DNA of 6,652 bases, taken from NCBI GenBank assembly GCA_046496815.1, contig JAWOGN010000235.1, forward strand, positions 1 to 6,652, in the 5' to 3' direction. This DNA comes from JAWOGN01 sp046496815. Lineage in GTDB: Bacteria > Desulfobacterota > DSM-4660 > Desulfatiglandales > Desulfatiglandaceae. The position numbers were made by a program, and so were the translations under genes. The notes beneath the pieces are model-generated. The model did no database searches. It was not told the DNA's origin and saw nothing but the letters and a program-made list of their open reading frames with translations. Position 1 is the first letter of the stretch. Each line of letters starts with the position of its first letter. Positions 1 through 6,386 of this stretch are shown here, in pieces.

Positions 1-657
1 GCCGGTATTCTTTGCTCCGACTATCTGCACGCCGATGCCGTTGTTACGCCCGTAAGCTGCAACTCAGCCGTGGAGAAGAGCAAATTGTTCAAGACCGTTT
101 ATCGCACAAAGATCGGCTCCCCGTATGTCATCGAAGGAATGCAAAAGGCGTTGGAGGAGGGAGCGAAACGTGTGATGGGATATGAGGCCAACGGTGGTTT
201 TCTGCTGGCTTCCGATATTCTTGAGGAAGGGAAAACACTCCGGGCGCTCCCCACGCGGGATGCCGTCATTGTGCACATCGCAATCCTGGTTCTTTCCAAA
301 GAAAGAGACATGAAAATAAGTGAGCTGGTGAATCGACTGCCGAGTCGTTTCACCTTTAGTGATCGACTCAGGAATTTCCCGACTCAAGAAAGCAAGGGGA
401 AAATATCGTCACTCTACTCTGGAGATGCGGCGAAAGATAGGGAGGCAATCGAAACGGTCTTTGGCCGGGATTTTGGAAGCGTTGATTCGCTGGACATCAC
501 GGATGGCTTAAAAATCACCTTTGCGAGCGGCGAAGTAGTCCACCTGCGCCCCTCGGGAAACGCACCGGAGTTTCGTTGTTACACCGAAGCGGATACCGAA
601 CCCCGCGCCATCGAGATGAACAGAGCCTGTATGGCCATCATGGAAACATGGCGATAG
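1..657 (+). CDS. phosphomannomutase/phosphoglucomutase, C-terminal part (5' end outside window)
   Basis: The frame is open from base 1 to a TAG at 655-657, giving 218 visible residues; the start and the phosphoserine and metal-binding domains lie upstream of the window. Two hallmarks of the alpha-D-phosphohexomutase superfamily are visible: the sugar-binding segment GYEANGGFL (about residues 60-68 of the fragment, base 178 onward), followed by PTRDA (84-88), and the C-terminal phosphate-binding loop RPSGNAPEFR (183-192, base 547 onward). The family interconverts hexose 1- and 6-phosphates (mannose and/or glucose) in the cytoplasm, supplying sugar nucleotides for envelope polysaccharides. EANGG rather than the GEMSGH of classical PMM/PGM suggests a distinct subgroup, so exact substrate preference cannot be read from the fragment. 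An internal GTG at 70 is not the real start, because the reading frame and family similarity continue upstream of it. The gene converges on the radical SAM gene, with stop codons 29 bp apart. Confidence 0.93.
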   Translation, partial: AGILCSDYLHADAVVTPVSCNSAVEKSKLFKTVYRTKIGSPYVIEGMQKALEEGAKRVMGYEANGGFLLASDILEEGKTLRALPTRDAVIVHIAILVLSKERDMKISELVNRLPSRFTFSDRLRNFPTQESKGKISSLYSGDAAKDREAIETVFGRDFGSVDSLDITDGLKITFASGEVVHLRPSGNAPEFRCYTEADTEPRAIEMNRACMAIMETWR

Positions 658-686
658 CGGTGCAGAGCGACCACCGAAACATGCAA

Positions 687-1862
687 TTAGGTCCACCTGC
701 CCGGTATGGCCGTGCCACAGAATTTACACCGGCCGTCTTCCAGGTTATATTGCGGTGTAAAGTACCCTTTTCGTTCTATTAAAAGCTTCTTGCAAGTGTG
801 GCAGTAAGTGTGAGAGCCCTCATGTCCGGGGACGTTTCCAAGGTACACATATCGAATTCCTTCTTGAAGTGCCACCGCTCTTAACTCCTCAAGTTTACCA
901 ACCGGTGTGACCGGCAGTCTTGTCAGCTTATACTGGGGGAAGAACCTCAGAAAATGCAGTGGGTAATCCGGGCCCAACTCCTTAAGGATCCAGTCGCACA
1001 TTTTCTTGATCATCTCCGGGTCGTCAACATAGGTGGGGACGACAAGGGTGGTCATCTCAAACCAGGTGCCGAGCGCATGAAGTGTCTTAAAGGTGTCGAG
1101 AACAGGCTGTAGCATCCCGCCGTTCAAACACCGATATATGCCGTCGTCAAAGGATTTTAGGTTGATATTGGCGGCATCCAGGTATTCGGCAAGTCTCAGG
1201 AGCGGGGCTTTGTTTATGTATCCATTCGACACCAAGACATTCTTTATGCCTGCTTGTCTCGCCAATTTGGCCGTATCGTACATGTATTCATAGTATGTGA
1301 TCGGCTCTGAGTAGGTGTAGGCGATGGATAACGTATTTCGAGCTTTGGCTTTTTCAACGACCTCTCGCGGAAACAATTCGCTATGATTCACATCCTCCGG
1401 CCGCCTCTGAGAGATTTCCCAGTTCTGACAATTCAGGCACCTGAAATTGCAACCCGTGGTGGCGATGGAAAAAACCAAGGATCGCGGATGGAAGTGATTC
1501 AACGGCTTTTTTTCGATCGGGTCTACATGGACTGCACAGGGGTTACCATAGGCCAGGGAATAAAGCTTTCCTGCGATATTCACCTTCGAGCGACATATGC
1601 TTCGGTCGCCGGGTTCCAGCACGCAACGATTGGGACAGATCTGACACTGTACGGTGGTTCCGTCTGATGCATAGTGGAATGCCTCTATAGACCATCGCCA
1701 TGGTTTTTCAGGGGCATCGTTCTTAAAAATACGGCCCTTGACGCTTTTTGTCCCACCGCTTTCATCTCCGGAAAAACCATACCCATTCGCCGCACAGAAA
1801 ACACCCGTTGCACACAGGCCGACCGATCGAAGGAATTCCTTTCGAGTCATCATTTTTGCCAT
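687..1862 (-). CDS. amrS: AmmeMemoRadiSam-type radical SAM enzyme with Tat-like N-terminus
   Basis: The product is 391 residues. The radical SAM [4Fe-4S] motif is C138-X3-C142-X2-C145 (CNFRCLNCQNWEIS). It is preceded by a family-typical cysteine cluster C73-X2-C76-X3-C80-X9-C90 and the conserved DPIEKKPLNHF (114-124), and followed by YTYSEP (182-187). The C-terminus has a zinc-ribbon-like pair, C354-X2-C357 and C379-X2-C382. This architecture matches the radical SAM member of the AMMECR1/Memo/radical-SAM set, whose reaction I do not know. The ATG at 1862 is chosen because GAGGG lies 7 nt upstream (1870-1874); it overlaps the preceding gene by 13 bp. ATGs at 1853 and 1850 are alternatives, the first forming an ATGA overlap with the preceding TGA. 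The frame is open up to an ATG at 2006, but that would lie well inside the preceding gene. The N-terminus reads TRKEFLR (residues 6-12) followed by a hydrophobic stretch to about 27, a Tat-like signal with RK in place of RR. Export is inferred, not shown. Confidence 0.92.
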   Translation of the reverse strand: MAKMMTRKEFLRSVGLCATGVFCAANGYGFSGDESGGTKSVKGRIFKNDAPEKPWRWSIEAFHYASDGTTVQCQICPNRCVLEPGDRSICRSKVNIAGKLYSLAYGNPCAVHVDPIEKKPLNHFHPRSLVFSIATTGCNFRCLNCQNWEISQRRPEDVNHSELFPREVVEKAKARNTLSIAYTYSEPITYYEYMYDTAKLARQAGIKNVLVSNGYINKAPLLRLAEYLDAANINLKSFDDGIYRCLNGGMLQPVLDTFKTLHALGTWFEMTTLVVPTYVDDPEMIKKMCDWILKELGPDYPLHFLRFFPQYKLTRLPVTPVGKLEELRAVALQEGIRYVYLGNVPGHEGSHTYCHTCKKLLIERKGYFTPQYNLEDGRCKFCGTAIPGRWT

Positions 1863-3994
1863 ATGCTTACCCTCGCTTTTCTTGGAAGCAGAAAAACCAG
1901 ACAACTCGATATTTTTACGGCGATCAAGAAAAGCACCGCCGATTGAATGCCCCATAGGGGAATGAGGACTGTTCCCGTTACCAACGTGCCCACTGAGGCG
2001 CCGCATAAATCAGCGGCCAGGCAATTCGCCGCCGGGCTGCGTTCTTCCCCCATCAGTTGGGCTGCTACCGGAAACTGAAATCCGCACAAAAAGGAGAATA
2101 CAAAGCAATAGCCCAGGAACCAAATGGGCTGGGGCTCATATTGATAATAGCCCGCCCAGAGAAAAAAAAGAAACAAAAGAAACAGAAGGAGCATTTCTGA
2201 AACCAGAAGTTTTTTTCCCACACCGGCGCGCAAGGAATTGCCGGTCAGGGCACCCGGCAACAATCCCAGGAGAGAAACCGTAACGATTGCCCCGATTTTC
2301 AGATAAATGTATCCATAGATCACCTGAAATGCAAACACGATGAGCATTTCCACGCCCATGGTCGCCAGTCCGGTCGTAAACAACATATACTCTTCTCTTC
2401 TGGTGAATATGAGATATGTGACTGTCGAAACAAATAGGATCAACAGGAAATACTTGGGAGAAACGCCGTATTTCATGAACCACTCCTGGAAGGCGATGTT
2501 CACGAGTTTTGGCCTGAAATCCGTGTTGATATCATCGCTGCGGCTCAAACAGTCTTCAAGTTGCCCCATCCTTTCCGCCGTTACATTTCCATAGAAAAAA
2601 CCCTCCACGTAAGCGGTCCGAATGGATTTCAGCGTTAGCCGCGAGGGGATGTCTCTCCAGATGGTTCCATCCCGACAGAGAAAATATGCTTGCTCGCCCG
2701 GCAGAACGGTCACGTTCTGAAAATGAAGCCGTGCCGTGTTGTAAAGGGTGGAGAGTTTCCTTTTTCGGATGTCGCTGAGGTAATTGGGCGCGTATTCAAC
2801 GCTCATGGAAATGATGCCGCCCTCTTTTAGAATGCCTTTGGCAAGAGAGAAAAATTCCTCGGTAAAAAATCGGTTCACCTGGAAGGTGTCCGGTTCGGGA
2901 AGGTCAACGATGATGGCATCATACCGTCTTTTCGTGGTCTTGATATAATGTCTGCCATCGGTATTCACGATATGGAGATCGGGTGTCTGTAGGATGAAAC
3001 CCGCGTTGAGAGCCGTCTTGGTTAAGAAGGGGTCGAGTTCTACGTAATCAACATGGACTGGGTTGTATTTGGATACTTCAGCAATTGTTTCACCAAAACC
3101 TCCCGAGACCAACAGTACATCACCAACCCGGTTCAGTTGGCACAGGGGGTAGTGTACTTTTTCCTCGTCGCCGATCACCGTCGATTCCGAATACAGCGGC
3201 ATTCCGGATTCCCATACTGTAAGTTGATCGCTTTCTTTGGAAACAACGATTCTCCCGTAGGGGGACTCCAGGTATTTAACGATATTCCCGTACTGGGGAG
3301 TCAAGGTCATTTTCTCAAAAAGTGGATTGGTGGAGAAAAAAAAGAAAACAAACGAAAGAACAGAGCCCATTCCCAAAAGCCCGTACATTCGATGCATCAG
3401 CATAAGAACCAACGCCACGGCTATCAGAAGGGAGGAGGTGAAGGCGATAATGAGGAAGGGCTTCATCCAGTAAACAAGTATAAAACTGAAAAGCACACCA
3501 CCTGTGATATCTCCGACGCTGTCGGTTAAATAGAGGTCTCCGCTTCGGAATGGGAAACTTCGATCATTGAGGACTTTCTGTGCATAGGGAAGGATAAAGC
3601 CGGTCAGCAAGCAATAGGGGGCAAGGCCGGCGATGATATAGAAAAAAATGGCATAGAAGCCTGGGGAGGTGCCATGGATAAAGAAACTCTCCCTGAATTC
3701 TCTAATTCCAATGATCTGCAACAGCGGCCATAGAGCAATGGCAAGCGTGAGGACGGCATAAATCTTCATAGAAGATTTTCTGACGCCTTTTGCGCAAAGA
3801 CTGCCCAGACCCGTCAGGAGCAACCAGCAAAAAATCACCAGGGATATGGTGATTTCATTTCCATGAAATTGAGTCAGGAATTCTCTGATGATGAGCAGTT
3901 GCGTGGTAACCGAGGAGATGCCCGTGCCGATGATCGACCCGATGAGGAGCCGCTTGAGGTTCATCGGCCCGGTGCCCCACGGACGTGAAATCAT
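1850..3994 (-). CDS. polytopic membrane protein with central spermidine-synthase-like domain
   Basis: The 714-residue product has hydrophobic segments over about residues 14-220, a soluble Rossmann-type methyltransferase/spermidine-synthase domain at about 225-500, and a second hydrophobic block at about 513-704. The N-terminal block contains TQLLIIREFL (31-40) and GDLYLTDSVGDITGG (152-166), a pattern typical of membrane-fused spermidine-synthase-like proteins. In the soluble domain the nucleotide-binding loop is VSGGFGE (296-302), the acidic strand end is VELD (318-321), and the active-site region is VDLPEPDT (363-370) followed by FFTEEFF. Soluble spermidine synthases instead carry a D-S/T-x-D-P type motif, so aminopropyl transfer to putrescine is uncertain and the true substrate is unknown. 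The ATG at 3994 overlaps the AMMECR1 stop codon (ATGA), suggesting translational coupling; an ATG at 3964 (MNLKRL) is an alternative start. Its place between two AmmeMemoRadiSam components suggests a shared pathway. Confidence 0.85.
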   Translation of the reverse strand: MISRPWGTGPMNLKRLLIGSIIGTGISSVTTQLLIIREFLTQFHGNEITISLVIFCWLLLTGLGSLCAKGVRKSSMKIYAVLTLAIALWPLLQIIGIREFRESFFIHGTSPGFYAIFFYIIAGLAPYCLLTGFILPYAQKVLNDRSFPFRSGDLYLTDSVGDITGGVLFSFILVYWMKPFLIIAFTSSLLIAVALVLMLMHRMYGLLGMGSVLSFVFFFFSTNPLFEKMTLTPQYGNIVKYLESPYGRIVVSKESDQLTVWESGMPLYSESTVIGDEEKVHYPLCQLNRVGDVLLVSGGFGETIAEVSKYNPVHVDYVELDPFLTKTALNAGFILQTPDLHIVNTDGRHYIKTTKRRYDAIIVDLPEPDTFQVNRFFTEEFFSLAKGILKEGGIISMSVEYAPNYLSDIRKRKLSTLYNTARLHFQNVTVLPGEQAYFLCRDGTIWRDIPSRLTLKSIRTAYVEGFFYGNVTAERMGQLEDCLSRSDDINTDFRPKLVNIAFQEWFMKYGVSPKYFLLILFVSTVTYLIFTRREEYMLFTTGLATMGVEMLIVFAFQVIYGYIYLKIGAIVTVSLLGLLPGALTGNSLRAGVGKKLLVSEMLLLFLLFLFFLWAGYYQYEPQPIWFLGYCFVFSFLCGFQFPVAAQLMGEERSPAANCLAADLCGASVGTLVTGTVLIPLWGIQSAVLFLIAVKISSCLVFLLPRKARVSIWQK

Positions 3995-4752
3995 TCCTCG
4001 AACGCCTGAACCCGGTAGGTGGAAACCTCAAGATCCCCTTCCTTCCATGCATCCCCGTCCAGACCTGCTTTGAGACAAAGGTGGCTCAAAAAGTCCTGTT
4101 TTTCCGGCAATTGCTCCCAGACCTGGGGAAGAAATGTCGCCTGACAATATCCCTTCTTAAGGATGAGTCCATCCGTGCCGGGACGCAACTTCCTTAATAG
4201 GTCATTCGAATCGGTGTATGAAAGGGCTTTCGGTTCGCTTAAAATGCTGACTTCAATGTTTACATTTTCCCACTCTTTACGGCTGACGGGCCTGAATCTG
4301 GGATCCCGAAATGCGGCATTGATTGCATTTACCCGAATCCCTTCGATCAATGATTCCTGCGGAACAATGTGGCCGATGCAGCCTCTGAGATTCCCATGAA
4401 TGGTAAGGGTGACGAAGGTGCCCCGTCGCTCATGGAACTTGGCCGGAAAATCGGCGTCCGAATCATTGACTTTTTTTCGACCATAAAGCTGATTCTCAAT
4501 GGCCTTCCTTGCCGCCTCAAGAAGGGACTTTCCCTCCTCCTCGCTCAATTTGTCCTTTTCGGTCATGTCTCCCCCCTTCGACCCGTTTTCAGCAAAAAGC
4601 ATCCCAGAGCCACCCACTAAGGCATCCGGCACCTTGATTTGGCTGGAACCTTCAGCTTTGGCGATGTTGATCAAAAGCATGAAAGGTATCACCACTGTCG
4701 AACCGAAACAGATAAAAACACAAAAAGTGCTGCGGATACTTCCACATTTCAT
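3991..4752 (-). CDS. amrA: AMMECR1-domain protein (AmmeMemoRadiSam protein A) with apparent signal peptide
   Basis: The 253-residue product has the AMMECR1 domain at about residues 68-245. Recognisable elements are GTFVTL (111-116), the signature LRGCIG (122-127), AFRDPRFRPVS (147-157), EVSILSEPK (167-175) and ATFLPQVWEQLP (205-216). The molecular function of the family is unsettled. Upstream of the domain is a short basic N-terminus, a hydrophobic stretch at about 10-30 and AKA (31-33), a plausible signal-peptidase site, then a linker of about 30 residues. That would place the protein outside the cytoplasm. The ATG at 4752 has GGGGTG at moderate distance and lies about 36 nt below the predicted transcription start. 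A second in-frame ATG at 4566 (residue 63) has a much stronger ribosome-binding site and would give a 191-residue cytoplasmic form of ordinary family length, so the start is not settled. This is the first gene of the operon and shares ATGA with the next. Confidence 0.88.
   Translation of the reverse strand: MKCGSIRSTFCVFICFGSTVVIPFMLLINIAKAEGSSQIKVPDALVGGSGMLFAENGSKGGDMTEKDKLSEEEGKSLLEAARKAIENQLYGRKKVNDSDADFPAKFHERRGTFVTLTIHGNLRGCIGHIVPQESLIEGIRVNAINAAFRDPRFRPVSRKEWENVNIEVSILSEPKALSYTDSNDLLRKLRPGTDGLILKKGYCQATFLPQVWEQLPEKQDFLSHLCLKAGLDGDAWKEGDLEVSTYRVQAFEE
4567..4578 (-). promoter_or_regulatory. strong internal ribosome binding site in the AMMECR1 gene
   Basis: Read on the minus strand, AAGGGGGGAGAC directly precedes the in-frame ATG at 4566. 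It is a better Shine-Dalgarno match than the one before the upstream ATG at 4752. Initiation here would bypass the signal-peptide-like segment and yield a cytoplasmic AMMECR1 protein. It is either the sole true start or a second start; the sequence alone does not decide. Confidence 0.5.
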
Positions 4753-4794
4753 TTTGTGTCACACCCCGGAGGCACGGTATTCGAGCATATGACC

Positions 4795-4822
4795 ATGATA
4801 TTCCAAAAAAGACCCCTGTCAA
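4795..4822 (-). promoter_or_regulatory. sigma-70-type promoter for the AMMECR1/membrane protein/radical SAM operon
   Basis: On the minus strand, TTGACA (4822-4817) is followed after 16 bp by TATCAT (4800-4795). This is a perfect -35 box and a 5/6 -10 box. The predicted transcription start is near 4788, about 36 nt upstream of the ATG at 4752, which fits use of the longer, signal-peptide-bearing start. No other good promoter was seen within the operon, and the gene overlaps argue for one transcript. Confidence 0.6.
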
Positions 4823-4849
4823 CCCGAAACGCCGGCGGTTTGATTGACA
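4817..4849. promoter_or_regulatory. imperfect dyad between divergent -35 boxes, possible operator
   Basis: The two outward-facing -35 boxes (TGTCAA at 4817-4822 and TTGACA at 4844-4849) are mirror images. The segment between them contains AAAC, the palindrome GCCGGC (4831-4836), then GGTTT, so the inner arms match with a one-base offset around nearly the same centre. The symmetry may simply reflect two consensus -35 boxes, but the inner palindrome is additional. Binding by a regulator is inference. Confidence 0.3.
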
Positions 4850-4872
4850 CCCGGCCAAAGCTTCCTTATACT
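4844..4872 (+). promoter_or_regulatory. sigma-70-type promoter upstream of nth
   Basis: TTGACA (4844-4849), a 17-bp spacer and TATACT (4867-4872) form a near-consensus promoter with a predicted transcription start near 4879. Nth begins at 5046, so the transcript would have a leader of about 167 nt. I see no recognisable riboswitch or convincing leader peptide in that stretch. Confidence 0.65.
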
Positions 4873-5045
4873 CCCTTACACCTCATATCCTGCGGTGTCG
4901 TTCAGGCGGATTTGCGAGAAAAACCAAAGAGATATTGACCGGTTAAGGGGGATTGCAAATAAGCGTACCGAATGGGCGACATGCCGCTATCAGATATTTA
5001 ACGTACATAGCGATTTACGCAACGCATTCACACAAAGGAAAAACC

Positions 5046-5687
5046 ATGGAAAGTCAAAAGAAAAAAAGGGAGCGGATAGAGCGCATCTTTGAGATACTGG
5101 ATCCGCTGTATACCCATGAAAAAACGGCACTCGAATACCGAACCCCTTTTCAGCTTCTCATCTCGACGATTTTATCGGCACAATGCACCGACAAGCAGGT
5201 GAACGCGGTTACAAGAACCCTGTTCAAAAAATACAAAAAACCGCAAGATTATCTCAGCGCCCCCATTGATGAATTGGAAAAAGACATTCGTCCCACCGGT
5301 TTCTTTCGGAACAAGGCGAAATCCATTAAGGGGTGCTGTCAAGGCCTTCTGGATCTCTACGCGGGCAAGGTACCGTCCACCATGGACGAAATGATCAAAT
5401 TGCCGGGCGTGGGCCGAAAAACCGCAAATTGTGTCCTGGGTGCCGCTTTCGATATTCCCGGCGTGGTGGTGGACACCCACGTCAAAAGGCTTTCCCTGAG
5501 ATTGGGGCTTACGGAGAATCAAGATCCTGATAAAATTGAGAAAGACATCGAAAAACTGCTGCCGGTGGAAAAATGGCGCCGTTTTTCGGACATCCTGATA
5601 TATCACGGCAGGGAGGTCTGCAACGCCCGAAAGCCTGCGCATGATCGTTGCGCGGTTTTTAATCTTTGTCCCTCCAACTCGATCTAA
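5046..5687 (+). CDS. nth: endonuclease III (DNA glycosylase/AP lyase)
   Basis: The 213-residue product matches the E. coli Nth length (211). The family removes oxidised pyrimidines in base excision repair and cleaves abasic sites. STILSAQCTDKQVN (40-53) and the helix-hairpin-helix LPGVGRKTAN (119-128) are conserved; K125 corresponds to the catalytic lysine and D143, in VVDTHVKR, to the catalytic aspartate. The C-terminal iron-sulfur loop spans C192 to C208. Its spacing is exactly that of E. coli (X6, X2, X5) but the second ligand position is H199, giving C-X6-H-X2-C-X5-C. The codon there is CAT and the frame around it is intact. The ATG at 5046 is preceded by AAGGA (5035-5039) at good spacing and starts the conserved protein; the frame extends upstream to a TTG at 4953, but the extra 31 residues look unrelated to the family. 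The gene is divergent from the AMMECR1 operon and followed 124 bp later by lysW, which has its own promoter. Confidence 0.95.
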   Translation: MESQKKKRERIERIFEILDPLYTHEKTALEYRTPFQLLISTILSAQCTDKQVNAVTRTLFKKYKKPQDYLSAPIDELEKDIRPTGFFRNKAKSIKGCCQGLLDLYAGKVPSTMDEMIKLPGVGRKTANCVLGAAFDIPGVVVDTHVKRLSLRLGLTENQDPDKIEKDIEKLLPVEKWRRFSDILIYHGREVCNARKPAHDRCAVFNLCPSNSI

Positions 5688-5730
5688 AAAACGTGTCAGG
5701 AAAAAAATGAAAGGCGGCTGATGTCCACAT

Positions 5731-5759
5731 TTGACAAAGGGCCGACTTTCTCTTATGAT
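5731..5759 (+). promoter_or_regulatory. sigma-70-type promoter upstream of lysW
   Basis: TTGACA (5731-5736), a 17-bp spacer and TATGAT (5754-5759) give a perfect -35 and a 5/6 -10 box. The predicted start near 5766 leaves a leader of about 46 nt before the lysW ATG. Its presence just after nth indicates that lysW and lysX form a separate transcription unit, though no convincing terminator was seen after nth. Confidence 0.65.
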
Positions 5760-5811
5760 GCGCGACCTTGGGGCTAAATCATTTTAGGAAAAAATACATC
5801 CGAGGTAAGAA

Positions 5812-5970
5812 ATGGCAGAATGTCCGGTATGTGGAGCGGCAGTGACGTTACCCGAAGATGCGGAGGAGGGGGAGATCATAACGTGCACGGACTGCGGATC
5901 TGAGCTCGAAGTGACGGGCGAGGATAGCGTGCAAGAGGCCCCCCAGGAAGAGGAAGACTGGGGCGAGTGA
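5812..5970 (+). CDS. lysW: LysW amino-group carrier protein
   Basis: This 52-residue acidic protein has the full LysW layout: an N-terminal zinc ribbon with C4-X2-C7 and C25-X2-C28 (ECPVCGA and TCTDCGSELEV), a Glu-rich tail, and the signature C-terminus EDWGE. In the family the C-terminal glutamate gamma-carboxyl is joined by LysX to the amino group of alpha-aminoadipate (lysine route) or by ArgX to glutamate (arginine route). The protein then carries the intermediate through the kinase, reductase, aminotransferase and hydrolase steps. GAGG (5802-5805) lies 6 nt before the ATG, and a near-consensus promoter lies about 50 bp upstream. Thermus LysW is 54 residues, so the length is normal. A lysX-like gene downstream supports the call. 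Whether the pathway makes lysine, arginine or another amino acid cannot be told from this window. Confidence 0.93.
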   Translation: MAECPVCGAAVTLPEDAEEGEIITCTDCGSELEVTGEDSVQEAPQEEEDWGE

Positions 5971-6069
5971 TCCCCCCGAGGCGGCAGAGCGCTGATTCTT
6001 AAAGCGACCCGTTTACCCCTTGACGTCTCGAAGGCGCCGGGAGGAATTTTAAAGGGCACCCATTCCATC

Positions 6070-6163
6070 CTGAATCACCTCCCCACCCGTGGAACGGAGC
6101 AACGCTGAATCCGGCAGAACCCGTGTGGCATCTTGAATTCGGCCTGGTTTTACCTGAATTCGG
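6070..6163 (+). repeat. degenerate direct repeat with YTGAATYCGG core
   Basis: Close copies of YTGAATYCGG start at 6105, 6133 and 6154, with a weaker one at 6070 (CTGAATCACC) and a diverged one at 6261 (CTGCAATTCGG). The first four are spaced 35, 28 and 21 bp. The units at 6070 and 6105 also share CCCGTG about 18 bases in. The copies are short and could be remnants of a tandem repeat or part of a dispersed element. Confidence 0.4.
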
Positions 6164-6374
6164 AGGGCGGTGGTTAGCAAAGACCTCCATTAAACCGTCA
6201 CGAAGTAATGCCTTCGGAGAATTTGGGAATCCGTCGAGCACAGGAAAGCACCCAATCGCACTGCAATTCGGGCGGCGCTGGGGAGTTCCCTGAGTACCCA
6301 ACAAGAATAACCTGCACACGGTTTTAGTGAAACCCGGGACACCGTCCGGAACGAATCCCTCAATTTTTTGTTCT

Positions 6375-6380
6375 AAGGAG
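6375..6380 (+). promoter_or_regulatory. lysX ribosome binding site
   Basis: AAGGAG lies 6 nt upstream of the ATG at 6387, a consensus Shine-Dalgarno that fixes the lysX start and shows that the 416-bp gap is not part of its coding region. Confidence 0.8.
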
Positions 6381-6386
6381 CCTGAG

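Larger units (their letters stand above)
5971..6386 (+). other. 416-bp gap between lysW and lysX with no convincing gene
   Basis: No plausible plus-strand gene is present. The minus strand has a frame open from 6412 to 5999 (137 codons), but its product is rich in Pro, Gly, Arg and Ser without a recognisable domain, and its start lies inside lysX. The gap holds degenerate repeats (6070-6163, and a weaker copy near 6261), a small hairpin (GGTTT/AAACC, 6320-6334) and the lysX ribosome-binding site. Such a large gap between partners of one pathway suggests an inserted repeat element, a decayed gene or an undescribed RNA; none is proven. Confidence 0.5.

Noticed and set aside
658..676. Small hairpin (CGGTG / CACCG) between the convergent phosphomannomutase and radical SAM stops, as a bidirectional terminator
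   Set aside because: The stem is only 5 bp with a 9-nt loop, and neither strand has a T-run after it.
1863..2006. Longer radical SAM start at the ATG at 2006
   Set aside because: It would overlap the membrane-protein gene by about 157 bp, the extra residues resemble no part of the family, and GAGGG supports the start at 1862.
3053..3529. 158-codon plus-strand frame opposite the membrane-protein gene
   Set aside because: It lies wholly inside a strongly supported gene on the other strand, has no recognisable family features, and is Lys/Asn/His-rich as expected of an antisense shadow.
4953..5045. N-terminal extension of endonuclease III from a TTG at 4953
   Set aside because: The ribosome-binding-like AAGGGGG is too close to the TTG, the added residues are not family-like, and the ATG at 5046 has good spacing and gives the normal length.
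6320..6369. Hairpins (GGTTT/AAACC and CCGGGAC/GTCCGG) followed by a T6 run, as an attenuator before lysX
   Set aside because: The stems are short or bulged and the T-run starts about 14 nt after the second stem, too far for an intrinsic terminator; no leader peptide was seen.
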